Part shown: positions 41,511 through 50,174 of the stretch, one piece after another
Layout of the letters: the number at the start of each line of letters is the position of its first letter
Position numbering within the stretch: position 1 is the stretch's first letter
DNA from: Sedimenticola_A sp040506895
GTDB lineage: Bacteria > Pseudomonadota > Gammaproteobacteria > Chromatiales > Chromatiaceae
Assembly (NCBI GenBank): GCA_040506895.1
Contig: JBEVVY010000001.1
Coordinates: forward strand, 434,001 to 498,000
Direction: 5' to 3'
DNA length: 64,000 nt
The notes under the pieces: generated by a model
Told to the model about the DNA's origin: nothing
Database searches by the model: none
What the model saw: only the letters and a program-made list of their open reading frames with translations
Made by a program: the position numbers and the translations under genes

Positions 41511-42725
41511 ATGAGCAGCGGACAACCCGCAGACAGACAGAAACTTCAGGACGCCTTCCAGGTTTTCAACCAGGTGTCCGAACAGCTGGTCGAAGCCTAT
41601 CATCAGCTTGAGCTGAAGGTCTCGAAGCTGAGCGAAGAGCTGGCCGCGGCCCGTAGTGCGCGGATGGTCGAGCTGGCGGAGAAGGAGAGACTCGCCAACC
41701 GGCTGTCGAAACTGCTTCACGCACTGCCCGCGGCAGTCATCGTTACCGATGGCGAGGAGCGGGTGCAGCAGTTCAATCCCGCGGCGCAAAACCTCTTTCC
41801 GGAGATCCGTGAAGGGGAGCAGTGGCAGCAGCTCACCCAGGAAAACTTCAGCCATGCCGGCAAGGCCGACGAAATACGTCTCAAGTCGGGACGCCTGGTG
41901 ACCCTGACGAAGCGCTCCCTGATGCCGGAGTCCGGCGCCATCCGCCTGTTGCTGGATATCACGGAGACCCGTGAGCTACAGAACCGGGTGGAGCGCCAGC
42001 AACGTCTCAGCGCGATGGGCGAGATGTCCGCCCAGCTTGCACACCAGATCCGTACACCGCTCTCATCGGTGCTGCTCTACAACTCGCATCTTGCGCGGGA
42101 CGATATTACCCCGGAACAGCGTCAACGCTTCTCACAGCGCAGTCGTACGCGCCTGATGCACATGGAACGCCAGATAAACGATATGCTGGCATTCACCCGC
42201 GGACAGCGTTACGCACCCGAACCCCAGGACCTGACCCTGCTGCTTGGCGACCTGCGGCAGACCCTCTCTCCGCTTTTCGAGCACCGCAGCGCCAACGCGC
42301 AGCTGATCATCGAGATCGAATCCGTACCCCAGATCGGCGGTAACCGGGATGCCTTGCTGGGTGCCTTCGCCAACCTGGCCGTCAATGCACTTGAGCACGG
42401 GGGCGACGATACCAAGCTGGCGATCAGGCTCTACCGCGAGGATCAGCGGGTGAAACTGCGTTTCGAGGACAACGGTCCCGGAATTCCCAGGGAGATCAGG
42501 TCACAGATATTCGATCCCTTCTACACCACGCGCTCGGATGGTACCGGGCTCGGTCTTGCGGTGGTGCAGTCGGTGATGCTGGCACACAAGGGCGAGATCG
42601 ACGTGGCCGAAAGCCGTTACGGCGGGGCCAGCTTTGTATTGAGTTTTCCCGAACTGGAACACGACAGTGAGGCTGTCCGTGGCATGCGGCACAGCGGTGA
42701 AGGTATGACGAGGAGTGCTATATGA
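41511..42725 (+). CDS. fleS: Flagellar sensor histidine kinase FleS (FlrB)
   Basis: A 404-residue soluble kinase. An N-terminal coiled coil (about 1-60) is followed by a PAS domain (LLHALPAAVIVTDGEERVQQ), an H-box (GEMSAQLAHQIRTPLSSVLL) and an ATPase domain (NLAVNALEHGG, FEDNGPGIPREI, DGTGLGLAVVQSV). There are no membrane helices, as expected for FleS/FlrB, which phosphorylates FleR/FlrC. ATG 41511 is preferred over GTG 41505. The stop overlaps the fleR start (ATGA), so the pair is translationally coupled. Confidence 0.93.
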   Translation: MSSGQPADRQKLQDAFQVFNQVSEQLVEAYHQLELKVSKLSEELAAARSARMVELAEKERLANRLSKLLHALPAAVIVTDGEERVQQFNPAAQNLFPEIREGEQWQQLTQENFSHAGKADEIRLKSGRLVTLTKRSLMPESGAIRLLLDITETRELQNRVERQQRLSAMGEMSAQLAHQIRTPLSSVLLYNSHLARDDITPEQRQRFSQRSRTRLMHMERQINDMLAFTRGQRYAPEPQDLTLLLGDLRQTLSPLFEHRSANAQLIIEIESVPQIGGNRDALLGAFANLAVNALEHGGDDTKLAIRLYREDQRVKLRFEDNGPGIPREIRSQIFDPFYTTRSDGTGLGLAVVQSVMLAHKGEIDVAESRYGGASFVLSFPELEHDSEAVRGMRHSGEGMTRSAI

Positions 42726-44053
42726 ACCAGGCAACGGTTCTCGTGGTAGAAGACGACCCGACGCTGAGAGAGGCGCTTTGCGACACCCTGGACCTTGCCG
42801 GCTACGCGGTGGTGAGCGCCGGCGACGGAAAGGCCGCCCTCGAGCTGATGGAACACCAGAGTGTCGGCATGGTGGTCAGCGACGTACAGATGCGTCCCAT
42901 GAACGGCCAGGAACTGCTGAGCCGAATCAGGGCCGACTATCCCGCCGTACCGGTGCTGATGATGACCGCCTACGGCAATATCGAGAAGGCGGTCACCGCC
43001 ATGCGCAGCGGCGCCGTGGACTACCTCGCAAAACCATTCGAACCGGAGATCCTGCTGGAGAAGGTCAGGCAGTCGGTCGTCGACTGGCAGTCGGAAGATG
43101 AAGAGGTGATCGCCGATGACCTGCGCACCCGCGAACTGCTGGCACTGGCCGGTCGCGTGGCAAACACGGACACCACCGTGCTGATCGGTGGTGAGAGCGG
43201 TACCGGTAAAGAGGTCTTCGCCCGTTATATCCATCGCAACTCGTCGCGGCGGGAAGGGCCTTTCGTTGCCATCAACTGCGCGGCCATCCCGGACAACATG
43301 CTCGAGGCGATTCTCTTCGGTCACGAGAAGGGGGCCTACACCGGTGCCTACAACTCCTCCGCAGGCAAATTCGAGCAGGCCCAGGGCGGCACCCTGCTAC
43401 TGGACGAGATCTCCGAAATGGATCTCGGCCTGCAGGCGAAGCTGCTGCGGGTGCTGCAGGAGCGCGAGGTCGAGCGCCTGGGCGGCCACAAGCTGATCTC
43501 CCTGGATGTGCGGGTGCTGGCCACCAGCAACCGCAATCTGCGCGAGGAGGTATCTGCCGGACGCTTCCGGGAGGATCTCTTCTACCGCCTCAACGTATTC
43601 CCCCTGCACCTGCCGCCACTGCGGGAGCGCACCAGGGACATACTGCCCCTGGCCAATTTCATGCTGCGTCGCCAATGCGTGCTGCAGAACATACCGGCGC
43701 CGAGGCTCTCAACGGTGGCCCAGCAACGCCTGCTGAGCCACACCTGGCCGGGCAACGTGCGGGAACTGGACAACGTGGTCCAGCGGGCCCTCATCCTCTG
43801 CAGCGGCGAGGAGATCGGCCCTGACGATCTGAGCTTCGAAGTGGAGCAGATGAAGGTCGAGTCCCGCCCGGAAGAGCCCGGGAAAGGGCGCCTGAACGAG
43901 GACCTGCGCTCGGTGGAGGAGCAGATGATTCTGGATGCGCTGCGCGATGCCAACGGCAGCCGCAAGCATGTGGCCGAACGGTTGGGGATCAGCCAGCGGA
44001 CCCTGCGCTACAAGATTGCGCGCCTCAAGGAGGCGGGTGTGGCGATCCCCTGA
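42722..44053 (+). CDS. fleR: Flagellar response regulator FleR (FlrC)
   Basis: A 443-residue NtrC-type regulator. The receiver has acidic residues E10-D12 and phospho-acceptor D54 (MVVSDVQMRPM). The AAA+ domain has GGESGTGKEVFARYIH and EKGAYTGAY; the sigma-54 contact loop reads GAYTGA rather than GAFTGA, a known conservative variant. A Fis-type helix-turn-helix ends the protein (RKHVAERLGISQRTLRYKI). It activates later flagellar genes such as the fliE operon. Overlaps fleS by 4 bases. Confidence 0.94.
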   Translation: MNQATVLVVEDDPTLREALCDTLDLAGYAVVSAGDGKAALELMEHQSVGMVVSDVQMRPMNGQELLSRIRADYPAVPVLMMTAYGNIEKAVTAMRSGAVDYLAKPFEPEILLEKVRQSVVDWQSEDEEVIADDLRTRELLALAGRVANTDTTVLIGGESGTGKEVFARYIHRNSSRREGPFVAINCAAIPDNMLEAILFGHEKGAYTGAYNSSAGKFEQAQGGTLLLDEISEMDLGLQAKLLRVLQEREVERLGGHKLISLDVRVLATSNRNLREEVSAGRFREDLFYRLNVFPLHLPPLRERTRDILPLANFMLRRQCVLQNIPAPRLSTVAQQRLLSHTWPGNVRELDNVVQRALILCSGEEIGPDDLSFEVEQMKVESRPEEPGKGRLNEDLRSVEEQMILDALRDANGSRKHVAERLGISQRTLRYKIARLKEAGVAIP

Positions 44054-44060
44054 GCGGGGA

Positions 44061-44077
44061 TTGGTGCGTAATGTGCA
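44061..44077 (+). promoter_or_regulatory. Sigma-54 promoter of the fliEFGHIJ operon
   Basis: TTGGTGCGTAATGTGCA: GG at 44063-44064 and GC at 44075-44076, 10 bases between; 43 bp before fliE. Confidence 0.82.
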
Positions 44078-44119
44078 TATAAACGTTATGAACGTCGTAA
44101 ATAGAGAAGTGAGCAGATC

Positions 44120-44437
44120 ATGAGCACTACGAATATCGATCAGGTTCTGGCCCAGATGAGAGTGATGGCCGCCCAGGCATCGGGTACCACACCGGCTGCT
44201 TCAGAAACCGGTCCGAGCGAATTCGGCGATCTCCTGAAGCAGAATATCGACCAGGTCAACGAGACGCAGAAGCAGGCCGGCGAGATGAAAAAGGCCTTCG
44301 AGATGGGGGATGAAAACGTCAACCTGGCCGAGGTGATGGTGGCCGTTCAGAAGTCGAGTCTCTCCTTCGAGGCGATGGTCCAGGTCAGGAACAAGCTGGT
44401 CGAAGCCTACAAGGATGTCATGAATATGCCTATTTAA
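44120..44437 (+). CDS. fliE: Flagellar hook-basal body protein FliE
   Basis: A 105-residue basal-body protein joining the MS-ring to the rod. The conserved C-terminal half is visible: FGDLLKQNIDQVNETQKQA, MGDENVNLAEVMVAVQKSSL and QVRNKLVEAYKDVMNMPI. No signal peptide, as expected for a type III export substrate. First gene of the fliEFGHIJ operon behind a sigma-54 promoter. Confidence 0.95.
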   Translation: MSTTNIDQVLAQMRVMAAQASGTTPAASETGPSEFGDLLKQNIDQVNETQKQAGEMKKAFEMGDENVNLAEVMVAVQKSSLSFEAMVQVRNKLVEAYKDVMNMPI

Positions 44438-44483
44438 CCTGTTGATTAATAAGTTAAATAGATGAAGTGAGGCGCGTGGGGAA

Positions 44484-46139
44484 ATGGCAACAGAAATGGC
44501 AAATGCAAATATGGCGGTTCCGGTACAGACGCAGACGCTCGGGGCCAATCCGCTGGTCAGGCAGCTGGTGGCGTGGATCGGTTTTGCCGCCAGTGTGGCG
44601 CTTGGAATCACCATTGCATTGTGGTCCTGGACGCCCAACTACAGCCTGCTCTACGGCGGTCTCTCCCAGCAGGACGCGGTGGAGGTGGTCGCCGCCCTGC
44701 AACAGACCGGTGTCGACTACAAGGTGGACGATGCCACCGGCGCCGTGATGGTGCCCAGCGGCAAGCTGGACGAGGTGCGGTTGAATCTTGCCGGCCAGGG
44801 GTTGCCGCGCAGCAACACCATGGGCTTCGAACTGCTGCAGCAGGAGACCGGTTTCGGTACCAGCCGGGCCCTCGAGGCGGCCCGTTTCCATCGCGCCCTG
44901 GAAGGGGAGCTGGCACGCACCATCGGCACCCTCAACAGCGTCTCATCGGCCAGGGTACACCTGGCGACTCCCAAGCAGTCCGTGTTCGTACGCAAGCGCA
45001 AGACACCCAGCGCCTCGGTGGTGGTCTCCCTCTACTCGGGCCGCTCCCTGGAGAAGGGGCAGGTCGATTCGATCGTGCACATGGTCGCCTCCAGCGTGCC
45101 GGAACTGGATCCCAGCCGTGTTACCGTGGTGGACCAGCGGGGCAGGTTGTTGAGCGGCAAGGGCGACAGCCGCGAGATGATTCTCAGCGCCAACCAGTTC
45201 GAGTACACCAAGCAGCTGGAGCAGCACTTCCGTCAGCGCATCGAGGATATCCTCACCCCGGTACTTGGCCTGGGTAACGTACGGGCCGAGGTCACCGCCG
45301 ACGTGGACTTCACCATCACCGAGCAGACCGAGGAGCGTTTCAACCCCGATGCCACCGCCCTGCGCAGCGAACAGATCAACGAGCAGTCCAGCCGCTCCGC
45401 CGGTGGTGCCCAGGGGGTACCGGGTGCCCTGAGCAACCAGCCGCCGGCAGCGGGTACGGCGCCTGAAGTGGCCGGTGGTGAAGAGGCCGCCGGAGAAGGT
45501 GGTGGTTCAGGACCCCTCAGCGCCAGCAAGCGCGCCACGCGCAACTACGAGCTGGACAAGACCATCAGCCATACACGCCTCTCCACGGGTAACCTGCGCC
45601 GGCTCTCGGTGGCCGTTGTCGTGGATGACAAATCGGTTGTCGGCGACGATGGTGCCGTGAGCCGGGTGGAACGCACGCCTGAGGAGATCAGCCGCCTGAC
45701 ACAGCTGGTAAGGGATTCCATCGGCTTCAACGCCCAGCGTGGCGACAGCGTGCAGGTGCTCAATGTCTCGTTCCTGGCACCGCCGACGCCAGAGCCCCTG
45801 CCTGAAGTACCGATCTGGGAGCAGGCCTGGGTCTGGGATCTGGCGAAACAGGTGGGAGGTGTCATACTTGTACTTGTACTGATCCTGTTTGTACTGCGGC
45901 CCACCATGAAACGGCTCACCGCGGTCCCCGCACAACCCGAGTTGCCTGAAGGTGCAGCAGGCGTGGCGGGTGCGGCAGGCGCAGCCGGTGCACTGGCCGG
46001 CGGCGAGGAGGACTCGCTGCAACTGCCGGGGCCGGAACGTTATGAGGATACACTGGACGCCGCCAGGCGCATGGTCCAGGATGACCCGAAGCGGGTGGCA
46101 CAGGTCGTTAAACAATGGGTAGCCGAAGATGCCGGATGA
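44484..46139 (+). CDS. fliF: Flagellar M-ring protein FliF
   Basis: A 551-residue MS-ring protein with transmembrane helices near residues 30-50 (WIGFAASVALGITIALW) and 455-475 (VGGVILVLVLILFVLRPTM). Between them are the YscJ/FliF ring-building motifs (LYGGLSQQDAVEVVAALQ; RTIGTLNSVSSARVHLATP; KRKTPSASVVVSLYSG). A Gly/Ala/Pro-rich loop occupies about 310-345. The cytoplasmic tail binds FliG, whose gene overlaps by 11 bases. Length is standard. Confidence 0.96.
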   Translation: MATEMANANMAVPVQTQTLGANPLVRQLVAWIGFAASVALGITIALWSWTPNYSLLYGGLSQQDAVEVVAALQQTGVDYKVDDATGAVMVPSGKLDEVRLNLAGQGLPRSNTMGFELLQQETGFGTSRALEAARFHRALEGELARTIGTLNSVSSARVHLATPKQSVFVRKRKTPSASVVVSLYSGRSLEKGQVDSIVHMVASSVPELDPSRVTVVDQRGRLLSGKGDSREMILSANQFEYTKQLEQHFRQRIEDILTPVLGLGNVRAEVTADVDFTITEQTEERFNPDATALRSEQINEQSSRSAGGAQGVPGALSNQPPAAGTAPEVAGGEEAAGEGGGSGPLSASKRATRNYELDKTISHTRLSTGNLRRLSVAVVVDDKSVVGDDGAVSRVERTPEEISRLTQLVRDSIGFNAQRGDSVQVLNVSFLAPPTPEPLPEVPIWEQAWVWDLAKQVGGVILVLVLILFVLRPTMKRLTAVPAQPELPEGAAGVAGAAGAAGALAGGEEDSLQLPGPERYEDTLDAARRMVQDDPKRVAQVVKQWVAEDAG

Positions 46140-47145
46140 GGCCGAATCCACAACAACTGAACTCAAGGGCGTAGACCGGGCGGCGATTCTCCTGCTGGCG
46201 CTGGGGGAGAAGGATGCCGCTTCGCTGCTCTCCCACATGGGCCCCAAGGAGGTCCAGGAACTGGGTGCCGCCATGACCGGGCTGAGCAACGTCTCCACCG
46301 ACCAGATGGAAGGGGTGATGCGCTCGTTCGTCAAGACGCTGAAGACCCAGACCTCCCTGGGTATGGATTCAGACAAGTATATCCGCAATGTCCTCACCCA
46401 GGCCCTCGGTTCCGACAAGGCGAGCGGCGTGATCGACCGCATCCTGCTTGGCCGGGCCGGCAAGGGGCTCGACCAGTTGAAGTGGATGGACCCGCGTGCC
46501 ATCGCCGAGATGATCCGGCTGGAACATCCCCAGATCATCTCTATCGTGCTCTCATTTCTGGACCCGGACCAGGCTGCGGAGGTTCTGGGTGAACTGCCGG
46601 ATCGGGCACGTTCCGATATCCTGATGCGCATCGCCACCCTGGAGGGGATTCAGCCCAACGCTTTGCAGGAGCTGGACCAGATCCTCGAGAAACAGTTCAG
46701 CGGTGCCAGCAACGTCAAATCCTCCTCCATGGGCGGGGTCAAGACCGCGGCCAACATCCTCAACCTGCTCGACAGCTCGGAAGAGGTGCTGGAGGAGATC
46801 ACAAACGCAGACGAAGAGCTCTCCCAGGAGCTGCAGGACAACATGTTCGTCTTCGACAACCTGATCGACGTGGACGACCGCGGCATCCAGACCCTGCTCA
46901 GGGAGGTGGCGTCAGAACAGCTGCTACTGGCCCTGCGTGGCGCCGACGAGATGCTCAAGGAGAAGATCTTCAAGAACATGTCGAAGCGTGCGGCAGAGAT
47001 GCTTCGCGACGACATGGAGGCCGCTGCGCCGGTCAAGCTCAGCGATGTGGAGATGGCACAGAAAGAGATACTGACCGTTGCCCGCCGCCTGGCGGACGCC
47101 GGCGAAATCATGCTCGGAGGCGCAGGTGGAGAAGAGTTCGTCTAA
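46129..47145 (+). CDS. fliG: Flagellar motor switch protein FliG
   Basis: A 338-residue rotor protein. The N-terminal FliF-binding domain (GVDRAAILLLALGEKDAASL), the middle domain with EHPQIISIVLSFLDPDQAA, and the C-terminal torque helix (FVFDNLIDVDDRGIQTLLRE, LRGADEMLKEKIFKNMSKRA) are all clear. Charged residues that meet the stator are present in the last domain. It overlaps fliF at its start and fliH at its end, showing tight coupling. Confidence 0.96.
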   Translation: MPDEAESTTTELKGVDRAAILLLALGEKDAASLLSHMGPKEVQELGAAMTGLSNVSTDQMEGVMRSFVKTLKTQTSLGMDSDKYIRNVLTQALGSDKASGVIDRILLGRAGKGLDQLKWMDPRAIAEMIRLEHPQIISIVLSFLDPDQAAEVLGELPDRARSDILMRIATLEGIQPNALQELDQILEKQFSGASNVKSSSMGGVKTAANILNLLDSSEEVLEEITNADEELSQELQDNMFVFDNLIDVDDRGIQTLLREVASEQLLLALRGADEMLKEKIFKNMSKRAAEMLRDDMEAAAPVKLSDVEMAQKEILTVARRLADAGEIMLGGAGGEEFV

Positions 47146-47800
47146 GGTCATACCGGGCCACGAGTCCAAAGAGGCCCACCAGTGGCAGCCTCCCGATATG
47201 GGCGGCAAGGGTGGCTTCAACCCCAACAAGCCGGGAAAACTGCTCACCGCGGATCAATTGGAGCAACTCCAGAAGCAGGCCTACAACGAGGGCTACGAGC
47301 AGGGCAGGAAGGCCGGTTTCGAATTTGGCCACAAGGAGGCCCTGGCCCAGGGCCGCGAGCAGTTGCAGCAGCTGGATGCGCTGATGGAAGCGCTCAATAC
47401 CCCCCTGCGCCAGCTTGATGAACAGGTAGAGCGCGAACTGGTCGAACTGGTTATCAGCATGGTCAGGCAGTTGGTACGGCGGGAGGTACGCGCCGACCCG
47501 GGCCAGATCATCGGTGTCGTGCGTGAGGCCATTGCCGTTCTGCCGGTAGCCTCCAGGGATGTCCGCCTGGTGGTGCATCCTGAAGATGCGGCGATGGTGC
47601 GGGAGGTGTACGAGGTGAGTGAACAGGAGCTCGGCTGGACCATCGTCGAGGACCCCCTGATCGCCCGTGGCGGCTGCCGGGTGATGACCGAAACCTCCCA
47701 GGTCGATGCCACCCTTGAATCGCGCCTGCAGGCCCTGGTGGCCCCCATTCTCGGTGGTGAACGTGACCTGGACAGCGACTCCTCTCCCACGGGAGATTGA
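47126..47800 (+). CDS. fliH: Flagellar assembly protein FliH
   Basis: A 224-residue export-apparatus stator. A basic/Pro N terminus (SSKVIPGHESKEA) leads to the glycine-repeat helix (YNEGYEQGRKAGFEFGHKEA, the G-x-x-x-G-type repeats typical of FliH) and a C-terminal FliI-binding domain (QVERELVELVISMVRQLVRR). GTG 47126 is chosen because GGAGG lies 5 bases upstream; it overlaps the end of fliG by 20 bases. FliH regulates the FliI ATPase. Confidence 0.92.
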   Translation: MEKSSSKVIPGHESKEAHQWQPPDMGGKGGFNPNKPGKLLTADQLEQLQKQAYNEGYEQGRKAGFEFGHKEALAQGREQLQQLDALMEALNTPLRQLDEQVERELVELVISMVRQLVRREVRADPGQIIGVVREAIAVLPVASRDVRLVVHPEDAAMVREVYEVSEQELGWTIVEDPLIARGGCRVMTETSQVDATLESRLQALVAPILGGERDLDSDSSPTGD

Positions 47801-47803
47801 GGT

Positions 47804-49174
47804 ATGACAATGCCTGAAAGCAATCGCAGCGGGATCTGGGCCGACCGGCTTGCCCAGTGCCGGGAGCGTATGAGCGGCAGCCGCGGCCTGGTGGTCGAGG
47901 GGCGGCTCACCCGCATGGTTGGCCTCACCCTGGAAGCGGTGGGCTGCAGGGCCGCCATCGGCGGCCAGTGCGACGTGATCAGCAGCAACGGTGACAGGAT
48001 CGAGGCCGAGGTGGTCGGGTTCTCCGGCGAGAGCCTCTACCTGATGCCCACGGGTGATATCCGCGGCCTCGAGCAGGATGCGCGGGTGGTGCCCACCGGT
48101 GCCGTCTGCGAGGCCCTGGTGGGGGATCACCTGCTGGGCCGCGTCATCGATGGTGCCGGCCGCCCCCTGGACGGCAAGGGCCCGATCCATACCGTGGAGC
48201 GTCGTCCGCTGACCGGTACCGCTTTCAACCCCCTGGCGCGGGCACCGATCCGCGAACCCCTGGATGTGGGCGTGAGAGCGATCAACGCACTGCTCAGTGT
48301 CGGGCGGGGACAACGACTTGGCCTGTTCGCCGGTTCCGGCGTGGGCAAGAGTGTGCTGCTCGGCATGATGACCCGTTATACCAACGCGGATATCACCGTG
48401 GTGGGGCTGATCGGCGAACGTGGCCGCGAGGTGAAGGAGTTCGTCGAGAAGATCCTCGGCGAGGAGGGCATGGCCCGGGCAGTGGTGGTGGCGGTACCCT
48501 CGGACAATCCACCCCTGCGCCGCATGCATGGCGCCATGCTTGCAACCGCCATCGCCGAGCACTTCCGTGACCAGGGCAAGCAGGTGCTGCTGCTGATGGA
48601 TTCACTGACCCGCTTTGCTCAGGCCCAGCGCGAGATCGCCCTGGCCATTCACGAGCCGCCGGCCACCAAGGGTTACCCACCGTCGGTCTTCGCCAAGCTG
48701 CCCCAGCTGGTGGAGCGCGCCGGCAACGGCGATACCGGTGGATCCATCACCGCCTTCTACACAGTGCTCACCGAGGGGGATGATCAGAACGACCCCATCG
48801 CCGATGCGGCGAGGGCGATCCTGGACGGCCATATCGTGCTGTCGCGAAGGCTGTCCGATTCCGGTCACTATCCGGCCATCGATATCGAGGCCTCCATCAG
48901 CCGTGCCATGAACGAGATCACCGACATCGATCACCAGGAGGCGGCACGCGCCTTCAAGCATCTCTACTCGATCTACAGGCAGAACCAGGACCTGATCAGC
49001 GTGGGTGCCTACGAGGCAGGGTCCGACGAGCGCATCGACGCCGCCATCGAGGCGATGCCTTCACTGGAGGCTTTCCTGCGCCAGGATATGTATACCCGGG
49101 TGCCCCTTGGAGAGAGCCTGGCTGACCTGATGACACTCTTCCCGCCACCACCGGAGGTTGAGGTATCTGTATAA
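47804..49174 (+). CDS. fliI: Flagellum-specific ATPase FliI
   Basis: A 456-residue ATPase of the flagellar type III export machine. Walker A GLFAGSGVGKSVLLGM is near residue 176, VVGLIGERGREVKEF and Walker B VLLLMDSLTRFAQAQREIAL follow, and GSITAFYTVLTEGDDQNDP is typical of the F1-beta/FliI family. Two ATGs (47804, 47810) both have purine-rich sites; the first is used. It lies directly after fliH and 24 bp before fliJ. Confidence 0.96.
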   Translation: MTMPESNRSGIWADRLAQCRERMSGSRGLVVEGRLTRMVGLTLEAVGCRAAIGGQCDVISSNGDRIEAEVVGFSGESLYLMPTGDIRGLEQDARVVPTGAVCEALVGDHLLGRVIDGAGRPLDGKGPIHTVERRPLTGTAFNPLARAPIREPLDVGVRAINALLSVGRGQRLGLFAGSGVGKSVLLGMMTRYTNADITVVGLIGERGREVKEFVEKILGEEGMARAVVVAVPSDNPPLRRMHGAMLATAIAEHFRDQGKQVLLLMDSLTRFAQAQREIALAIHEPPATKGYPPSVFAKLPQLVERAGNGDTGGSITAFYTVLTEGDDQNDPIADAARAILDGHIVLSRRLSDSGHYPAIDIEASISRAMNEITDIDHQEAARAFKHLYSIYRQNQDLISVGAYEAGSDERIDAAIEAMPSLEAFLRQDMYTRVPLGESLADLMTLFPPPPEVEVSV

Positions 49175-49198
49175 ACCGATATCTGGTAACGTTGTATC

Positions 49199-49627
49199 AT
49201 GACCGCATCGAAACGTTTGCAGCCCGTAAGAAGAGTTGCCGAATCCAGGGAGAGAAAGGCAGCCAGACAGCTGGGTGACTCCACCCGTCGCGTACAGGCC
49301 GAAGAGGCCAAGCTGCAGCAACTCAAGCAGTATCACCAGGAGTACCTGGACCGCTTCGAACAGACCTCACGCAACGGTATCTCCGCAGCCCAACTGCTGG
49401 AGTACCGCGCCTTCCTCGAGAAGCTCGAGCAGGCCATCACCGAACAGACCAAGATCGTCCAGGCCAGCCAGAGCGAGCGCTCGAACCACAAGCAGGAGTG
49501 GCAAAAGAAACACGTCCGCACCCAGGCCCTCGACAAGGCCGTGGAACGCATCCGTACTGCCGAGCAGAAGGAGGAACAGGGCAGGGAACAGAAGGAACTG
49601 GATGACCGGAATCAGCGTGGTCGCTAG
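49199..49627 (+). CDS. fliJ: Flagellar export chaperone FliJ
   Basis: A 142-residue, almost wholly helical coiled-coil protein (RVQAEEAKLQQLKQYHQEYL; KAVERIRTAEQKEEQGREQ). Size, composition and position after fliI identify FliJ, which links FliI to FlhA and escorts export substrates. Last gene of the fliEFGHIJ operon; no clear terminator follows. Confidence 0.92.
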   Translation: MTASKRLQPVRRVAESRERKAARQLGDSTRRVQAEEAKLQQLKQYHQEYLDRFEQTSRNGISAAQLLEYRAFLEKLEQAITEQTKIVQASQSERSNHKQEWQKKHVRTQALDKAVERIRTAEQKEEQGREQKELDDRNQRGR

Positions 49628-49939
49628 TCAACAAATTATTCCTTGACTCTAATAGAGCCTGGGTAGATCCAGGCGCTATACTCTTTCAACATCTGTCTAT
49701 ACATATCTCGGTAAATAGCGAGTTTTTGTGCCTATAAATTTGTCTACCCATTGATCAAGCCAGTGTCCTCCATGAAGGCGTGGACAAGATAGAAATGGCG
49801 CGAGACTTCACAGACCAGAACCGCTTGTTCGAAACAGAACGCGGACTTGCTTTACCCGACTGGACCCAGTAAGTAAGCGGACTGGGATTACTTGGCTTTC
49901 GCAGGTGTTTTTTCAGAGAAGAGCGTAAGCATATTTAAA

Positions 49940-49956
49940 CGTCAGTTTTTTTTACA
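49940..49956 (+). promoter_or_regulatory. PEP-CTERM box (putative PrsR site), gene 4
   Basis: CGTCAGTTTTTTTTACA, one base off the TGT start seen in the other boxes. About 100 bp upstream of the -24 element. Confidence 0.68.
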
Positions 49957-50051
49957 TATTTGGCTATAAGGAATTAAAGAAATAATTAGTATTGTTTTGG
50001 AGAACGCCTTAATTTTTTGAAAAATAAGGATATATTTTTGATCCGTAAAAT

Positions 50052-50068
50052 TTGGAACGAAATTTGCC
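50052..50068 (+). promoter_or_regulatory. Sigma-54 promoter of PEP-CTERM gene 4
   Basis: TTGGAACGAAATTTGCC: GG at 50054-50055 and GC at 50066-50067, 10 bases between. It leaves a leader of about 95 nt before ATG 50175. Confidence 0.78.
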
Positions 50069-50174
50069 TTTTTGGTTGCCGTGTTATTTTATTTTAATTC
50101 TGTTGCACGGATTATGGATTAGCTGAGGAAGTACAGCTTTTCTATTAAGAAACAACCAAGGAGCTTGAAAGAGT

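Larger units (their letters stand above)
49628..50174. other. 547-bp intergenic region between fliJ and PEP-CTERM gene 4
   Basis: Contains a small hairpin GCCTGG-GTAGAT-CCAGGC (49657-49674) without a T tract. An open frame runs from 49738 to 49872 between stops (about 44 codons, containing MARDFTDQNRLFETERG), which could be a gene relic. The PEP-CTERM box (49940) and sigma-54 promoter (50052) of the next gene follow. No ribosome site supports the short frame. Confidence 0.5.

Noticed and set aside
45507..46637. 376-codon minus-strand open frame
   Set aside because: Antisense to fliF and fliG with no recognisable protein.
47108..48562. 484-codon minus-strand open frame
   Set aside because: Antisense to fliH and fliI; His/Gly-rich composition typical of reverse frames of GC-rich genes.
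49657..49674. Hairpin after fliJ as terminator
   Set aside because: Only a 6-bp stem with no T tract; not called as a terminator.
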